DNA of 42,354 nucleotides from Bacilli bacterium (GCA_031289255.1 JAITPW010000018.1:1-42354); one strand, 5' to 3'. Shown: positions 1 through 10,062, counted from the first letter of the stretch. Translations and numbers: made by a program. Notes: generated from the letters alone by a model not told the origin.

Positions 1-50
1 ATAAATGCTTCTTTAGTCATATTTTATACATTACTATATTTTTTATTTAA

Positions 51-78
51 AAAAAAATAACTTATTAAGTTATTTTTT
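51..78 (-). terminator. Intrinsic terminator of the DUF1846 gene
   Basis: Inverted repeat AATAACTT/AAGTTATT with an A-run on + (T-run on -), just after the stop at 81. Confidence 0.6.
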
Positions 79-80
79 AA

Positions 81-1565
81 TTATTTATGATATAGTTTTT
101 TATTTTGATATATTGGTTCACAAGTAAGATTAATTTTTAATTTTCGAAGGACATTACGATCTACTTCTGAAAGAATAACACTACTATGAGCTTCACATTG
201 GGATAATTGAGATAACTGTTGCATAGCTTGATAAGAAATAGGATTCGTCGTTGCCGAGATCGCCAAAGCAATTAATACTTCATCAGTGTGTAAACGAGGA
301 TTACTATTACCAAGATTATCAACCTTTAAACTTTGAATTGGTTCGATTATTTTAGGAGTAATTAATAAGATATTTTCATCAATACCAGCTAATTCCTTTA
401 AAGCATTTAATAAACATGCAGCAGTAGCTCCTAATAAAGCACTTGTCTTACCGGTAAGGATTTTACCATTTGCTAGTTCGATGGCACAAGCAGGAGCATT
501 AGTAGCTTCAGCTTTATCTAAACACGCTTTAACGCATTTACGATCATCTACTGATATATCAGCCTGTGACATAATAATTTCAATTTTTTCGACCATAGTT
601 TGATCAGCTAAGCCTTTTTTTAAATCCTCTTTTGTTAAAAAGTAACGTCTAATTATTTCATTATAACTAGCTTCTTTAGCTGCTTCATCATCAATAATAG
701 CATATCCTGCCATATTAACTCCCATATCAGTTGGTGATTGATATGGTGAATGGCCCGCTATTTTATCAAACATTGTTTTTAATAATGGAAAAATTTCAAC
801 ATCTCGATTATAGTTAACAGTTGTTTTCCCATAAGCTTCTAAATGAAAAGGGTCAATCATATTGATATCATGTAAATCAGCCGTTGCTGCTTCATAAGCT
901 AAATTAACTGGATGTTTTAAAGGAAGATTCCAAATGGGAAAAGTCTCGTATTTTGCATAACCAGCATTAACATTTCTTTTATGTTCATGATATAACTGTG
1001 ATAAACAAGTAGCCATCTTCCCTGAACCAGGTCCTGGTGCTGTAATAACAATTAAAGGTTTTTGAGTTTCAATATAATCATTTCTTCCAAAGCCTTCTTC
1101 ACTAACAATATGGTTTATTTGAGCAGGATAACCTTGAATAGGATAATGATAGTAAACTTTTACGCCAAGTCTTTCTAGTTTTTCTGAAAAAGCTCGAGCT
1201 GATGGTTGGTCAGCAAAATGGGTGATAACAACGCTCCCTACGAATAAGTCGCTCGCTCTAAAGGCATCAATTAACCGTAAAGTATCATCATCATAAGTAA
1301 TGCCCAAATCTCTTCTTACTTTATTTTGTTCAATATCATTGGCATTTATCGCAATGACAATTTCGACTTGTTCCTTCAGTGTTAACAACATTCTTAATTT
1401 ACTATCAGGTAAAAATCCTGGTAATACCCGTGAAGCATGATGATCATCAAATAACTTCCCACCGAACTCTAAATATAACTTATTATCAAAATTAGAGATT
1501 CTTTCTAAAATATGCTTTGATTGCAACTCCAAATATTTATTATTATCAAAAGCTAGTTTTCTCAT
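81..1565 (-). CDS. DUF1846 (UPF0371) family protein
   Basis: 494 aa ORF; characteristic N-terminus (MRKLAFDNNKYLELQSKHILERI...LYLEFGGKLFDDHHASRVLPGF) and overall length. Confidence 0.9.
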   Translation of the reverse strand: MRKLAFDNNKYLELQSKHILERISNFDNKLYLEFGGKLFDDHHASRVLPGFLPDSKLRMLLTLKEQVEIVIAINANDIEQNKVRRDLGITYDDDTLRLIDAFRASDLFVGSVVITHFADQPSARAFSEKLERLGVKVYYHYPIQGYPAQINHIVSEEGFGRNDYIETQKPLIVITAPGPGSGKMATCLSQLYHEHKRNVNAGYAKYETFPIWNLPLKHPVNLAYEAATADLHDINMIDPFHLEAYGKTTVNYNRDVEIFPLLKTMFDKIAGHSPYQSPTDMGVNMAGYAIIDDEAAKEASYNEIIRRYFLTKEDLKKGLADQTMVEKIEIIMSQADISVDDRKCVKACLDKAEATNAPACAIELANGKILTGKTSALLGATAACLLNALKELAGIDENILLITPKIIEPIQSLKVDNLGNSNPRLHTDEVLIALAISATTNPISYQAMQQLSQLSQCEAHSSVILSEVDRNVLRKLKINLTCEPIYQNKKLYHK

Positions 1566-1703
1566 TTTTATTATCCTTCCTTACACAAACTTCTTAAATT
1601 ATATCACATAATAATAATGACAAAAAGTCTTTACTTTTTAATATAATTATATAAACTTATTAAAATTCACAATCTTCTTAATCTTCACTAAAAATTCTTT
1701 TTT

Positions 1704-1731
1704 TTCACATTGAATCACTTATTACTATAAT
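1704..1731 (+). promoter_or_regulatory. Candidate sigma-A promoter (TTCACA-N16-TATAAT)
   Basis: TTCACA at 1704-1709 and TATAAT at 1726-1731, upstream of a structured non-coding stretch. Confidence 0.45.
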
Positions 1732-1737
1732 ATAAAA

Positions 1738-1900
1738 TAAAGAAGATGTTAAATGTTGTTATTTATTTAATTAATTAATAAACAACATCTTTCATTATTA
1801 ATCTGGAGCTTAAAATATTCTTAATAAGTTATGAAAATAACTTTAAACAACTAGTAGTTTTTCAATCTAGTTAAAAACACCACGACATGTGGTGTTTTTT
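1738..1900 (+). ncRNA. Candidate structured small RNA
   Basis: Promoter-like element followed by successive hairpins (1753-1788; 1826-1843 with GAAA loop; 1845-1860) and a terminator-like hairpin with T6 (1876-1900); no ORF. Confidence 0.35.
1873..1900. terminator. Bidirectional intrinsic terminator
   Basis: AACACCAC-GACAT-GTGGTGTT hairpin flanked by A-run and T-run; just downstream of the minus-strand VWA gene. Confidence 0.75.
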
Positions 1901-1912
1901 AGTCCAAATTAC

Positions 1913-3595
1913 TTAATAATTACGATTATTAAAAAGATAATTACTTGAAATAAAGATGATCGATAATATTAATAAAGTACTAAAGGTTACTAAAGTATCA
2001 TTTCCAGTTGGTGGGGTGATAACTTTATTTTCTTTTTCATCTTGTTCCTTACTTGAATCATTATTATCATCAATATCTATTTCCTTAGTATCCGTACAAT
2101 TGCTTCCCTTACTACTTAATAATACTGCAGGATTATTAATTTTCAAAGCTTTAGTAAAATCTAATACTCCATCTAGTTTTTCAACTGAACTCATGTAATT
2201 AATTTGAGCCATCTTACTGGTATAAAGTTCATTATCATTTTTTAATAAACAAACATCTTTATTATACTTAACCCCCATCGTTAATTGTAATAACTCATAA
2301 CGACTAGCTGTAGCATTAATATGCCATTTAATTGTATGATTAGCAGCATACTCTAAGACATAAGGATAAACACCATTATCATCTGGATCTCCAAATCCAA
2401 TATGACTATCATCAATTTTAACACTTGGTATTTCTATCCCATCATCAAGAATAGTATATGATCCTTCAACAATATCAAAATCATCACTAAGTTCATCAGT
2501 AATTACACCTGAGCCGATTAAATCAAATATTTCACTAGCAATATCATCAAAAGCCTTTTCAGCAGTCATTCCACTATCCAAATCATAACGATCACCAATA
2601 TCTTCAAACCACTCTTTAAAAGCATCAGAGGCATAGCGAGCTGTTGAATTAGCACTACTATAAGCTTTGGTAACACCAATCAAACGATAACCTTTATCAT
2701 TAGCTTCATTAAGAAGATTACCGCTTAAATAAATACTTTTTTCAAACATACTTGGCATATCTGGTAAAACAAAATCAGCCGCCTTTCTTAATCCAGCAAT
2801 TTGAGCAGCGCTTAAAGCTCCGACATTACCATCAAATGAGTATTCTCCAACTTCGCCACCAATTTTAGTTAAATAATCATCATCAGAAAGAACACCATTT
2901 AATAAAATTTTATTATTTATTAAATCACTTATTTTAGCCTTATCTGAAACATAATTATAACCATATTTGCTTGTGATATCAAAATTACCACGATAAGCAG
3001 CTTTAATACCATCATCACTAGAAAATCTTACTAATCCTTCACCATTACCAGCATCAGTCAAATAACCACCAAAATCACTAGCAACAATCAAAAACTTATA
3101 ATTATCAGGTACACTCGTATCAGCTTCTAACCATTGCATACCACGAAGAATTCCACCATATAAATTAGTCCCTGATCCTGAATAATTCACAATAGCATCT
3201 TTGATCGTCTCTTCCGTTGAATTATTTAAGTTCAATAAGCCATTTGTACCATCATGAACATTGGCATTATACCAGACAACCCCAACTTTAAAGCTAACTC
3301 CTTTTTTAGCATTCATCGTATCAATAAGCTTGGCAGTAGCCGCTTTTAAGCCAGCTAAATCACTCACACTAGACTTATCAATCACAATAACAACATCAGC
3401 CTCTTTAACAATTTCACCTTGTGTTGAAGGTAAAGAAAATGTTAAATCATATTCTCCTTTACTATTCTTAGTAACCGTTTTGGATATTGAAATATCATTA
3501 CCTTTTAATTCACTAACAGCACGTAGTTGTTGTTGAACTACAACGCCAATAAATAAAGATAATAATAAGATCAATAACCCAACTTTCTTTTTCAT
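1913..3595 (-). CDS. Secreted VWA-domain surface protein with C-terminal sorting-like signal
   Basis: N-terminal signal peptide (MKKKVGLLILLLSLFIGVVV), VWA-like start (DVVIVIDKSSVSDL), C-terminal TPPTGN + hydrophobic segment + short polar tail (NNRNY). Confidence 0.75.
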   Translation of the reverse strand: MKKKVGLLILLLSLFIGVVVQQQLRAVSELKGNDISISKTVTKNSKGEYDLTFSLPSTQGEIVKEADVVIVIDKSSVSDLAGLKAATAKLIDTMNAKKGVSFKVGVVWYNANVHDGTNGLLNLNNSTEETIKDAIVNYSGSGTNLYGGILRGMQWLEADTSVPDNYKFLIVASDFGGYLTDAGNGEGLVRFSSDDGIKAAYRGNFDITSKYGYNYVSDKAKISDLINNKILLNGVLSDDDYLTKIGGEVGEYSFDGNVGALSAAQIAGLRKAADFVLPDMPSMFEKSIYLSGNLLNEANDKGYRLIGVTKAYSSANSTARYASDAFKEWFEDIGDRYDLDSGMTAEKAFDDIASEIFDLIGSGVITDELSDDFDIVEGSYTILDDGIEIPSVKIDDSHIGFGDPDDNGVYPYVLEYAANHTIKWHINATASRYELLQLTMGVKYNKDVCLLKNDNELYTSKMAQINYMSSVEKLDGVLDFTKALKINNPAVLLSSKGSNCTDTKEIDIDDNNDSSKEQDEKENKVITPPTGNDTLVTFSTLLILSIIFISSNYLFNNRNY

Positions 3596-3799
3596 ACATT
3601 TCCTCCTTTTAGAATATTGGGTATATTATAACATTTTTTAATAATATGTATAGTATAAACTTCACAAATTCTTCACAAATGTATGTATATTTTTTTCGTC
3701 TTACTTGTTAGCTTTAAAACAAGACCTCTTAATTAAATATTATAGACAAAAAAAAATAAAATAATATAATAAGTTTATCTTAAATAAAGGAGTCTTATT

Positions 3800-4525
3800 A
3801 TGAAAAAAAATATTTTTATTGGGTTAATATTAATTGCTATTGCTAGTTTAATAATTTTATCAGAACTTAATTATATTGTCGTTGGCAATTTCTGGTGGAT
3901 CTTTATCAATGTTGTTTTAGGAGCTATTGCACTAAGCAGTTTAATTCGTTTACATTTTGTTTTAGCTTTTGTTAGTGGTGGTATCGTTCTTAATAATATT
4001 CTAATTATCAATCATTTAAATCATCTAGGGATTTGGATGTTATTATTAGTTACTATCTTATTAGGTATTGGATTTAATATCATTTTTAAGAATATTAAAC
4101 GTGATAAATGGATTAAACATACCTTTTATTATAAAAAAAATCTAAGTGATTTTCATAAACATAAAAATGAATACCAATATAATAACCATAATAATATTAA
4201 GTATACTAACAATTTTGGGAGTACAACTAAATTTATTAAAGCTAATAATCTAGAATATATTCTACTAGAAAATAATTTAGGGTCACTAATTGTTTATTTT
4301 GATGGTAGTACTTTAAGTTCACAAGGAACAAAAATTGATGTTAATTGTGAACTAGGTAATATTAAAATATATATTCCTAAAGAATATTATGTCGTATGTC
4401 ATATTGAAGCTGTACTAGGAAGTGTTTCCTTACCAATTCAAGTTTTAAAAAATAAAGATATTAGTAATACTATCACCTTATCAGGAAGGGTAAGCTTAGG
4501 TACCGTTGATATTATTAGAAGCTAA
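3800..4525 (+). CDS. LiaF-like membrane protein (cell wall-active antibiotics response domain)
   Basis: N-terminal TM helices followed by a C-terminal LENNLGSLIVYFDG...LGNIKIYIPKEY...LGSVSLP beta-repeat domain typical of the LiaF C-terminus. Confidence 0.7.
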   Translation: MKKNIFIGLILIAIASLIILSELNYIVVGNFWWIFINVVLGAIALSSLIRLHFVLAFVSGGIVLNNILIINHLNHLGIWMLLLVTILLGIGFNIIFKNIKRDKWIKHTFYYKKNLSDFHKHKNEYQYNNHNNIKYTNNFGSTTKFIKANNLEYILLENNLGSLIVYFDGSTLSSQGTKIDVNCELGNIKIYIPKEYYVVCHIEAVLGSVSLPIQVLKNKDISNTITLSGRVSLGTVDIIRS

Positions 4526-4551
4526 AAAAGACCATACGGTCTTTTTTTAAC
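4523..4551. terminator. Bidirectional terminator between convergent genes
   Basis: AAAAAAGACC-ATAC-GGTCTTTTTTT hairpin. Confidence 0.85.
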
Positions 4552-4942
4552 GATTTAAATCTTCTTTTATTTTAGTTGTTGAAATACCTTCAGTACGAGG
4601 CATATAAATTACTTCACAGTAATCTTTTAGGAAATCAAATTCTCCAACCCAATCATCACCAATGACAAACTTATCAATTTCTAATAGTTGAACATCATGA
4701 GTTTTTTGTTCCCAAGAATCTTCTGGTATTACTAAATCAACATATCTGATTGATTCAAGCATCATTTTACGTTCCTCATATGAATGGTAAGCTCTCTTAC
4801 CTTTACCAGCATTAAACTCATCAGTCGATAATGCTACCACAAGATAATCACCTAATGATTTAGCTCTTTTTAACAATCTAATATGTCCCCAATGTAATAA
4901 ATCATAAGTTCCATAAGTAATTACTCTGTTAAATTTTTTCAT
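4547..4942 (-). CDS. tagD: Glycerol-3-phosphate cytidylyltransferase
   Basis: Nucleotidyltransferase motifs GTYDLLHWGHIRLLKRAK and EGISTTKIKEDL; 131 aa. Confidence 0.93.
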   Translation of the reverse strand: MKKFNRVITYGTYDLLHWGHIRLLKRAKSLGDYLVVALSTDEFNAGKGKRAYHSYEERKMMLESIRYVDLVIPEDSWEQKTHDVQLLEIDKFVIGDDWVGEFDFLKDYCEVIYMPRTEGISTTKIKEDLNR

Positions 4943-4952
4943 AATGAACCTC

Positions 4953-5717
4953 CTATTTTTTTAATTCAATCACGATTTTAACACCATCATCTTCATTAAC
5001 GATGTTAGTTTTTACTAAAACACCGGTTTGTTCGACTAAAGAAATAGCTTTTTTGATGGTATTTATTTCTAAACGATAATCAACTTTTGATATTATTTTC
5101 TTATGAACAGGCTTGTTTTGTTGAATTAATTCATTAATATATTTCTCTGTTGTTTGCACATTCATTTTATCAGCTAATATCTTTTGATAAACATTTTTTC
5201 TTACTTTAAGATCACTAATTTTTAATAAAGCTCGTCCATGTCTTTCTGTTAAATTCTTATCAAGAATACTTTCTTGAATTTTAGGATCAAGTCCTAATAA
5301 TCTAATCTTATTAGCAATAGTACTTTGTGATTTTCCTAAAGTATCAGCTAGTTCTTGTTGAGTCATTTGATAATCTTCTAATAATTGAATATAAGCGCTA
5401 GCTTCTTCAATTGAACTTAAATCTTCTCGTTGGATATTTTCGATTATCGCCATGCGATTTGAGCGCATAACATCGACGTCCTGGATAATCGCATCAATAC
5501 GATCATAATTAAGATATTTAATCGCTCTTAGACGTCTTTCACCAGCCACTAATTCATAGTAATTATCTAATGCTCTAAGTATTATCGGTTGAATTAAACC
5601 ATTTTCTTTTATTGATTGAGCTAATTCTTTGATACTTTGTTCATTAAAATACTTCCGAGGTTGATTAGGATTAATTCTAATATCAACAACCCTAACACTC
5701 TCAACCATTTTATTCAT
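4953..5717 (-). CDS. ParB/Spo0J/Noc family DNA-binding protein
   Basis: ParB N-terminal motifs (INPNQPRKYF, LVAGERRLRA, ENIQREDLSSIEEA) and HTH; lies next to rsmG-mnmG. Confidence 0.9.
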   Translation of the reverse strand: MNKMVESVRVVDIRINPNQPRKYFNEQSIKELAQSIKENGLIQPIILRALDNYYELVAGERRLRAIKYLNYDRIDAIIQDVDVMRSNRMAIIENIQREDLSSIEEASAYIQLLEDYQMTQQELADTLGKSQSTIANKIRLLGLDPKIQESILDKNLTERHGRALLKISDLKVRKNVYQKILADKMNVQTTEKYINELIQQNKPVHKKIISKVDYRLEINTIKKAISLVEQTGVLVKTNIVNEDDGVKIVIELKK

Positions 5718-5727
5718 TCACTCACTC

Positions 5728-6432
5728 CTACAAAGGATTATTCTTAATTTTAGAAAAGTTCCTTGGATATTTATTTTTAGTCTTCTTTATTTTATCATAT
5801 TTTATTATATAACGAACATCATTATCACTAATTAAATGATACTTTTGATAATCAGCTAAGGTAATCCCTAATTCATTATTACCACTAGTTGCTTCTTTAA
5901 TTTCTTCTAAAGCATTACGTCCTTTTAAGACGATTAATACCCCATTAATTTTAAGCAATGGTACACATAATTCATTAAGAATATTTAAACGAGCAACAGC
6001 CCGTGCCATAACCACATCATAGTATTCTCGATGATCAAGGACCCATTCTTCAGCACGCATACCAATGGCCTTAACATTCTTTAATTCTAAAGTTTTGATT
6101 AGTTCATCTAAGAAGATTATTCTTTTCTTTAAACTATCAACTATCGTTATTTTAAGTTCTGGAAACACTATTTTTAAAGGAATACTTGGAAAACCCGCAC
6201 CAGCTCCAATATCACAGATATTTTGGTCATGAAAATCCATACTCATTGCTGCTAAAATACTATCATAAAAATGTTTCTCATAAACATCTTCCTTTTTAGT
6301 AAGAGCTGTCAGATTCATTTTCTGATTCCATTCAACAAGTAAATGATAATACTTTTCAAACTGTTCTAGTTGATATGAATTTAAGATGATTCCGATTTTA
6401 GATAATTCTTTTTCAAAAGTATTAACATCCAT
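5728..6432 (-). CDS. rsmG: 16S rRNA (guanine527-N7)-methyltransferase
   Basis: GidB motifs (KHFYDSILAA, DIGAGAGFPSIPLKI, ARAVARLNIL); adjacent to mnmG. Confidence 0.95.
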   Translation of the reverse strand: MDVNTFEKELSKIGIILNSYQLEQFEKYYHLLVEWNQKMNLTALTKKEDVYEKHFYDSILAAMSMDFHDQNICDIGAGAGFPSIPLKIVFPELKITIVDSLKKRIIFLDELIKTLELKNVKAIGMRAEEWVLDHREYYDVVMARAVARLNILNELCVPLLKINGVLIVLKGRNALEEIKEATSGNNELGITLADYQKYHLISDNDVRYIIKYDKIKKTKNKYPRNFSKIKNNPL

Positions 6433-8305
6433 GATAATGACCTGCTTTCAAATAAATAAGGAGATTTTGAATATCAGCAGGATTAACTCCTGAAATACGA
6501 CTAGCTTGACCGATTGATTTTGGTCTAACTAGATTAAATTTCTGAATAGCTTCTAAGGCTAGATTAGGAACATCTTCAAAAATAATACTACTTGGTATTT
6601 TTTTATTTTCAAGTTCAATAAATTTATCAGCTTGCATGATTGCTTTCTTAATATAACCCTCATATTTTATCGCAATCTCTAGTTTATTAATCGTATCATC
6701 ATCATACTTATCAATATTAAGATAATTTTTAAATAATTCTATTTTTATTTCTGGTCTTTTTAATAATGCTAAGGCATTAATCCCCTCTTTAATCAAAGCA
6801 TACTCTTTATCTTTTAATAAGTCATTAATATGATGTTGGGGATTTAGTTTTAAATTACTTAATTCTAAGCTTAATTGTTGAAGTTTTTCTTCTTTATTTA
6901 GATAGTTCTGATATGCTTCTTCAGATACTAGACCAGCCTGATAACCAATTGTTCTTAATCTTTGGGTAGCATTATCACTTCTTAATAATAAACGATATTC
7001 TGCTCGTGAAGTCAACATACGATATGGTTCATTGGTTCCTTTAGTAACTAAATCATCGATCATAACGCCAATATAAGCCTGACTTCTTAAGAGAACAATC
7101 TCTTCTTTATTTTGAAAAGCTAGCGCCGCATTAATACCCGCTAATAAGCCTTGACCAGCCGCTTCTTCATAACCACTAGTCCCATTAATTTGACCTGCAA
7201 AATATAAACCTTTAACGATCTTACTTTCTAAAGTTGGATATAACTGTAAGGGATTTATAGCATCATATTCAATCGCATAAGCATATTTTATAATCTGAGC
7301 TTTTTCTAATCCTATTATGCTATGAATCATTTTTTCTTGTAAATCATGAGGCATTGAAGTTGAAAAACCTTGAACATAAATAGTATTTAAATATTTAGAT
7401 TCCGGTTCAAGGAATATTTGATGAGTATCTTTATCATTAAAGCGGACAATCTTATCCTCAATTGAAGGGCAATAACGTGGTCCCATGCCGCGGACTACAC
7501 CAGAATACATACTTGATTGACTAAGATTATTTTCAATAATATGCTTAGTTTCTAAAGAAGTATGAGTTAAATAACAAGGAGTCTGTTTGTCAATTGTTAT
7601 ATAATCATCAATAACAGTCCTTTCACTAAAACCAATCTTTTTATCAGTGCCTGGTTCTTCTTTAACCATATCATAATTAATCGAATCGATGGCTATACGA
7701 GGTGGAGTTCCCGTTTTTAATCTTTGTAATTCAAAGCCTGCTTTAACTAAGGCTTCTGATAAACCAGTTATACTCTTAAAATCATCAGGTCCTTTTGCCA
7801 CTTCATTAGCACCAACCATTTGAATACTATTTAAATAAGTACCAGCAGTAATAATGACTTTCTGAGCATAATAAGACTGTTTATTATCATCAATTACTCC
7901 TTGGATAAGATCGTTATCAATTATTAAATCAACAATATTAGTTTCTATAATACGAAGATTATCTTGTTCTAAACAAACTTTTTGCATAAATTGCGGATAT
8001 GCAACTTTATCAACTTGGGCTCTTAAAGCTTGAACAGCCGGTCCCTTAGTCGTATTTAACATTTTCATTTGGAGATAGGTACAATCAGTAGTATAACCCA
8101 TCTGTCCTCCTAAGGCATCTATTTCTTTAACAATAATTCCTTTAGCTGGACCGCCAATACTAGTATTACATGGAAGATGACCAATAGAATTATAATTCGA
8201 TGTGATAAGAGCAGTCTTTAGACCCATTCGTGAACTTGCTAGAGCAGCTTCAATACCAGCATGTCCACCACCAACAACAATAATATTATAATTATTTTCG
8301 CTCAT
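6422..8305 (-). CDS. mnmG: tRNA uridine-5-carboxymethylaminomethyl modification enzyme
   Basis: FAD-binding VVGGGHAGIEAALASSRMG, NTSIGGPAKG, TSRAEYRLLLRSDNA; 627 aa. Confidence 0.97.
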   Translation of the reverse strand: MSENNYNIIVVGGGHAGIEAALASSRMGLKTALITSNYNSIGHLPCNTSIGGPAKGIIVKEIDALGGQMGYTTDCTYLQMKMLNTTKGPAVQALRAQVDKVAYPQFMQKVCLEQDNLRIIETNIVDLIIDNDLIQGVIDDNKQSYYAQKVIITAGTYLNSIQMVGANEVAKGPDDFKSITGLSEALVKAGFELQRLKTGTPPRIAIDSINYDMVKEEPGTDKKIGFSERTVIDDYITIDKQTPCYLTHTSLETKHIIENNLSQSSMYSGVVRGMGPRYCPSIEDKIVRFNDKDTHQIFLEPESKYLNTIYVQGFSTSMPHDLQEKMIHSIIGLEKAQIIKYAYAIEYDAINPLQLYPTLESKIVKGLYFAGQINGTSGYEEAAGQGLLAGINAALAFQNKEEIVLLRSQAYIGVMIDDLVTKGTNEPYRMLTSRAEYRLLLRSDNATQRLRTIGYQAGLVSEEAYQNYLNKEEKLQQLSLELSNLKLNPQHHINDLLKDKEYALIKEGINALALLKRPEIKIELFKNYLNIDKYDDDTINKLEIAIKYEGYIKKAIMQADKFIELENKKIPSSIIFEDVPNLALEAIQKFNLVRPKSIGQASRISGVNPADIQNLLIYLKAGHYHGC

Positions 8306-8322
8306 TAATATCTTCTCCTTTA

Positions 8323-8353
8323 TAAAAAATAACTAGATCCAAAATCTAGTTAT
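8323..8353 (-). terminator. Intrinsic-terminator-like hairpin in the mnmG 5' region
   Basis: Perfect 10-bp stem ATAACTAGAT-TTTGG-ATCTAGTTAT followed by a T-run on -, directly before the mnmG ribosome-binding site. Confidence 0.6.
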
Positions 8354-8423
8354 AATTATTTTAGTCCTTCTATTATATCAAAAATTATTCATTTTTCAAA
8401 ATAAAATAGCTGATGATATAAAA

Positions 8424-8450
8424 AACTACTCCCTTAAGGAGCAGTTTCTA
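8424..8450 (-). terminator. Intrinsic terminator of the AGCS symporter gene
   Basis: AAACTGCTCC-TTAA-GGGAGTAGTTTTTT hairpin on the minus strand. Confidence 0.8.
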
Positions 8451-8463
8451 TTAATAATTATTT

Positions 8464-10062
8464 TTAATTAGTATGACCATGCCAGAATGTAACACCTTCA
8501 AATGCTTTTTGTTCTTCTTCAGTTAAAGAATCAACATTAAAGTATTCATTATCTGTTCCAGCTTTTTCTCTTCTTTCAAAGTCTCTAAAGCATATAATTG
8601 CCGGTTTCGCAATTATTAAGATACCAATTACGTTAATCCATGCCATTGCCGCAACCCCAATATCAGCCATTGCCCAAGCAGCAGCATTTGAAGAAACAGC
8701 GAATACACCAGTTACAGCAAGATATAATATTTTTAAAATCCATGTAGCTATTTTACGAGCTTGTGGAGTTTTCTTTTCAAGTAAGATATTAATATCTGAT
8801 TCTGCATAATAGTATAAAGCCATTAAAGTTGTAAAGGCAAAGAAGAATAATGCAATTGCAACGAATTTACCACCAAAACCATTAATTAAAGTATTAAAAG
8901 CTTGAGGAGTATACATTGAAATTGACTCAGCACTACCTGTAAAATCAACACCGTTAATATTAGAGAATAAGGTATTTCCATAACCTTCATAAACTTGGAA
9001 GACACCATTAGTTGCTCCAGCACCAGTATTGAATACTTGGAAAGTTCCAGTCATCAAAATCGCAAAAGCAGTAGCCGAACAAACAAATAGTGTATCAAAA
9101 TATACTGAGAATGCTTGAACTAAACCTTGTTTTGCAGGATGACTAACTTCAGCAGCGGCTGCAACATGGGGTGCTGTACCTTGACCAGCTTCATTAGAGA
9201 ATACACCACGTTTAACCCCCCAAAGGATTGCCCATCCAAGAGATCCACCTAAAGCAGCATTTAATCCAAAGGCTGAACTAAAGATATCACCAATAACATG
9301 AGGTAAATTACCAATGTTAACAATAACAATAATTAAAGCAGCAGCAATATAGATACCACTCATAAATGGTACAACAAATTCAGCAACTTTTGCAATTGAT
9401 TTTGTTCCACCAATGATAATTAAAGCAAGTAATACAACTGTGATAACTGCTGGAATCCAAGTATCAACTCCGAAGTTTTCAGCAACTGCAGTTGCTATCG
9501 CATTTGATTGGATACCAGGTAATGCGATACCACAACCGATAACACATGCAAAGATGAAGACAACAGCTAACCCATTTAAACCTCTTTTTCTGAAGTACAT
9601 AGCAGGTGAACCACGGAATTCGCCATCGATTTCCTCTTTATAAAGTTGTGCTAAACATGCTTCAACAAAAGCTGAACCAGATCCTAAGAATGCGATCATC
9701 CACATCCAGAAAACTGCTCCAGGTCCACCATAAGCGATTGCAGTAGCAACCCCAACGATATTACCGGTACCAACACGTCCTGCAACTGCCATCGCAAATG
9801 CTTGGAATGAAGATACACCACGTTCAGATGAACCTCCACCAAATAGTAAAGTTACCATTTTTTTAACTTTACGTACTTGTGGAAACGCCATACGAATACT
9901 AAAGTAAATACCAGTACATACTAATAATATTACAAGTGGCGGAGACCAAAGTAATCCAGCTAATGCTCCAAGAATTGTATCTAAGCTTCCTGATGAGAAA
10001 GCCGAACCCATTCCTGTAAAAGCATCAATGGTTTGGTCAATAAATATTTGAATAACACCCAT
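8464..10062 (-). CDS. Alanine/glycine:cation symporter (AGCS) family protein
   Basis: AGCS motifs GRVGTGNIVGVATAIAYGGPGAVFWMW and GVFSNEAGQGTAPHVAAAA; multiple TM helices. Confidence 0.95.
   Translation of the reverse strand: MGVIQIFIDQTIDAFTGMGSAFSSGSLDTILGALAGLLWSPPLVILLVCTGIYFSIRMAFPQVRKVKKMVTLLFGGGSSERGVSSFQAFAMAVAGRVGTGNIVGVATAIAYGGPGAVFWMWMIAFLGSGSAFVEACLAQLYKEEIDGEFRGSPAMYFRKRGLNGLAVVFIFACVIGCGIALPGIQSNAIATAVAENFGVDTWIPAVITVVLLALIIIGGTKSIAKVAEFVVPFMSGIYIAAALIIVIVNIGNLPHVIGDIFSSAFGLNAALGGSLGWAILWGVKRGVFSNEAGQGTAPHVAAAAEVSHPAKQGLVQAFSVYFDTLFVCSATAFAILMTGTFQVFNTGAGATNGVFQVYEGYGNTLFSNINGVDFTGSAESISMYTPQAFNTLINGFGGKFVAIALFFFAFTTLMALYYYAESDINILLEKKTPQARKIATWILKILYLAVTGVFAVSSNAAAWAMADIGVAAMAWINVIGILIIAKPAIICFRDFERREKAGTDNEYFNVDSLTEEEQKAFEGVTFWHGHTN

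Noticed and set aside
1-20. Possible start of a minus-strand gene (ATGACTAAAGAAGCATTTAT, MTKEAFI...) running off the left edge
   Set aside because: Only about 6 codons visible and no clear RBS; cannot be supported.
1956-2198. Small + strand ORF antisense to the VWA gene (80 aa)
   Set aside because: Fully inside a well-supported opposite-strand CDS; no RBS or family signature.
3261-3536. 91 aa + strand ORF antisense to the VWA gene
   Set aside because: Antisense shadow ORF in a supported CDS.
9413-9643. 76 aa + strand ORF antisense to the AGCS symporter
   Set aside because: Shadow ORF within a conserved gene.
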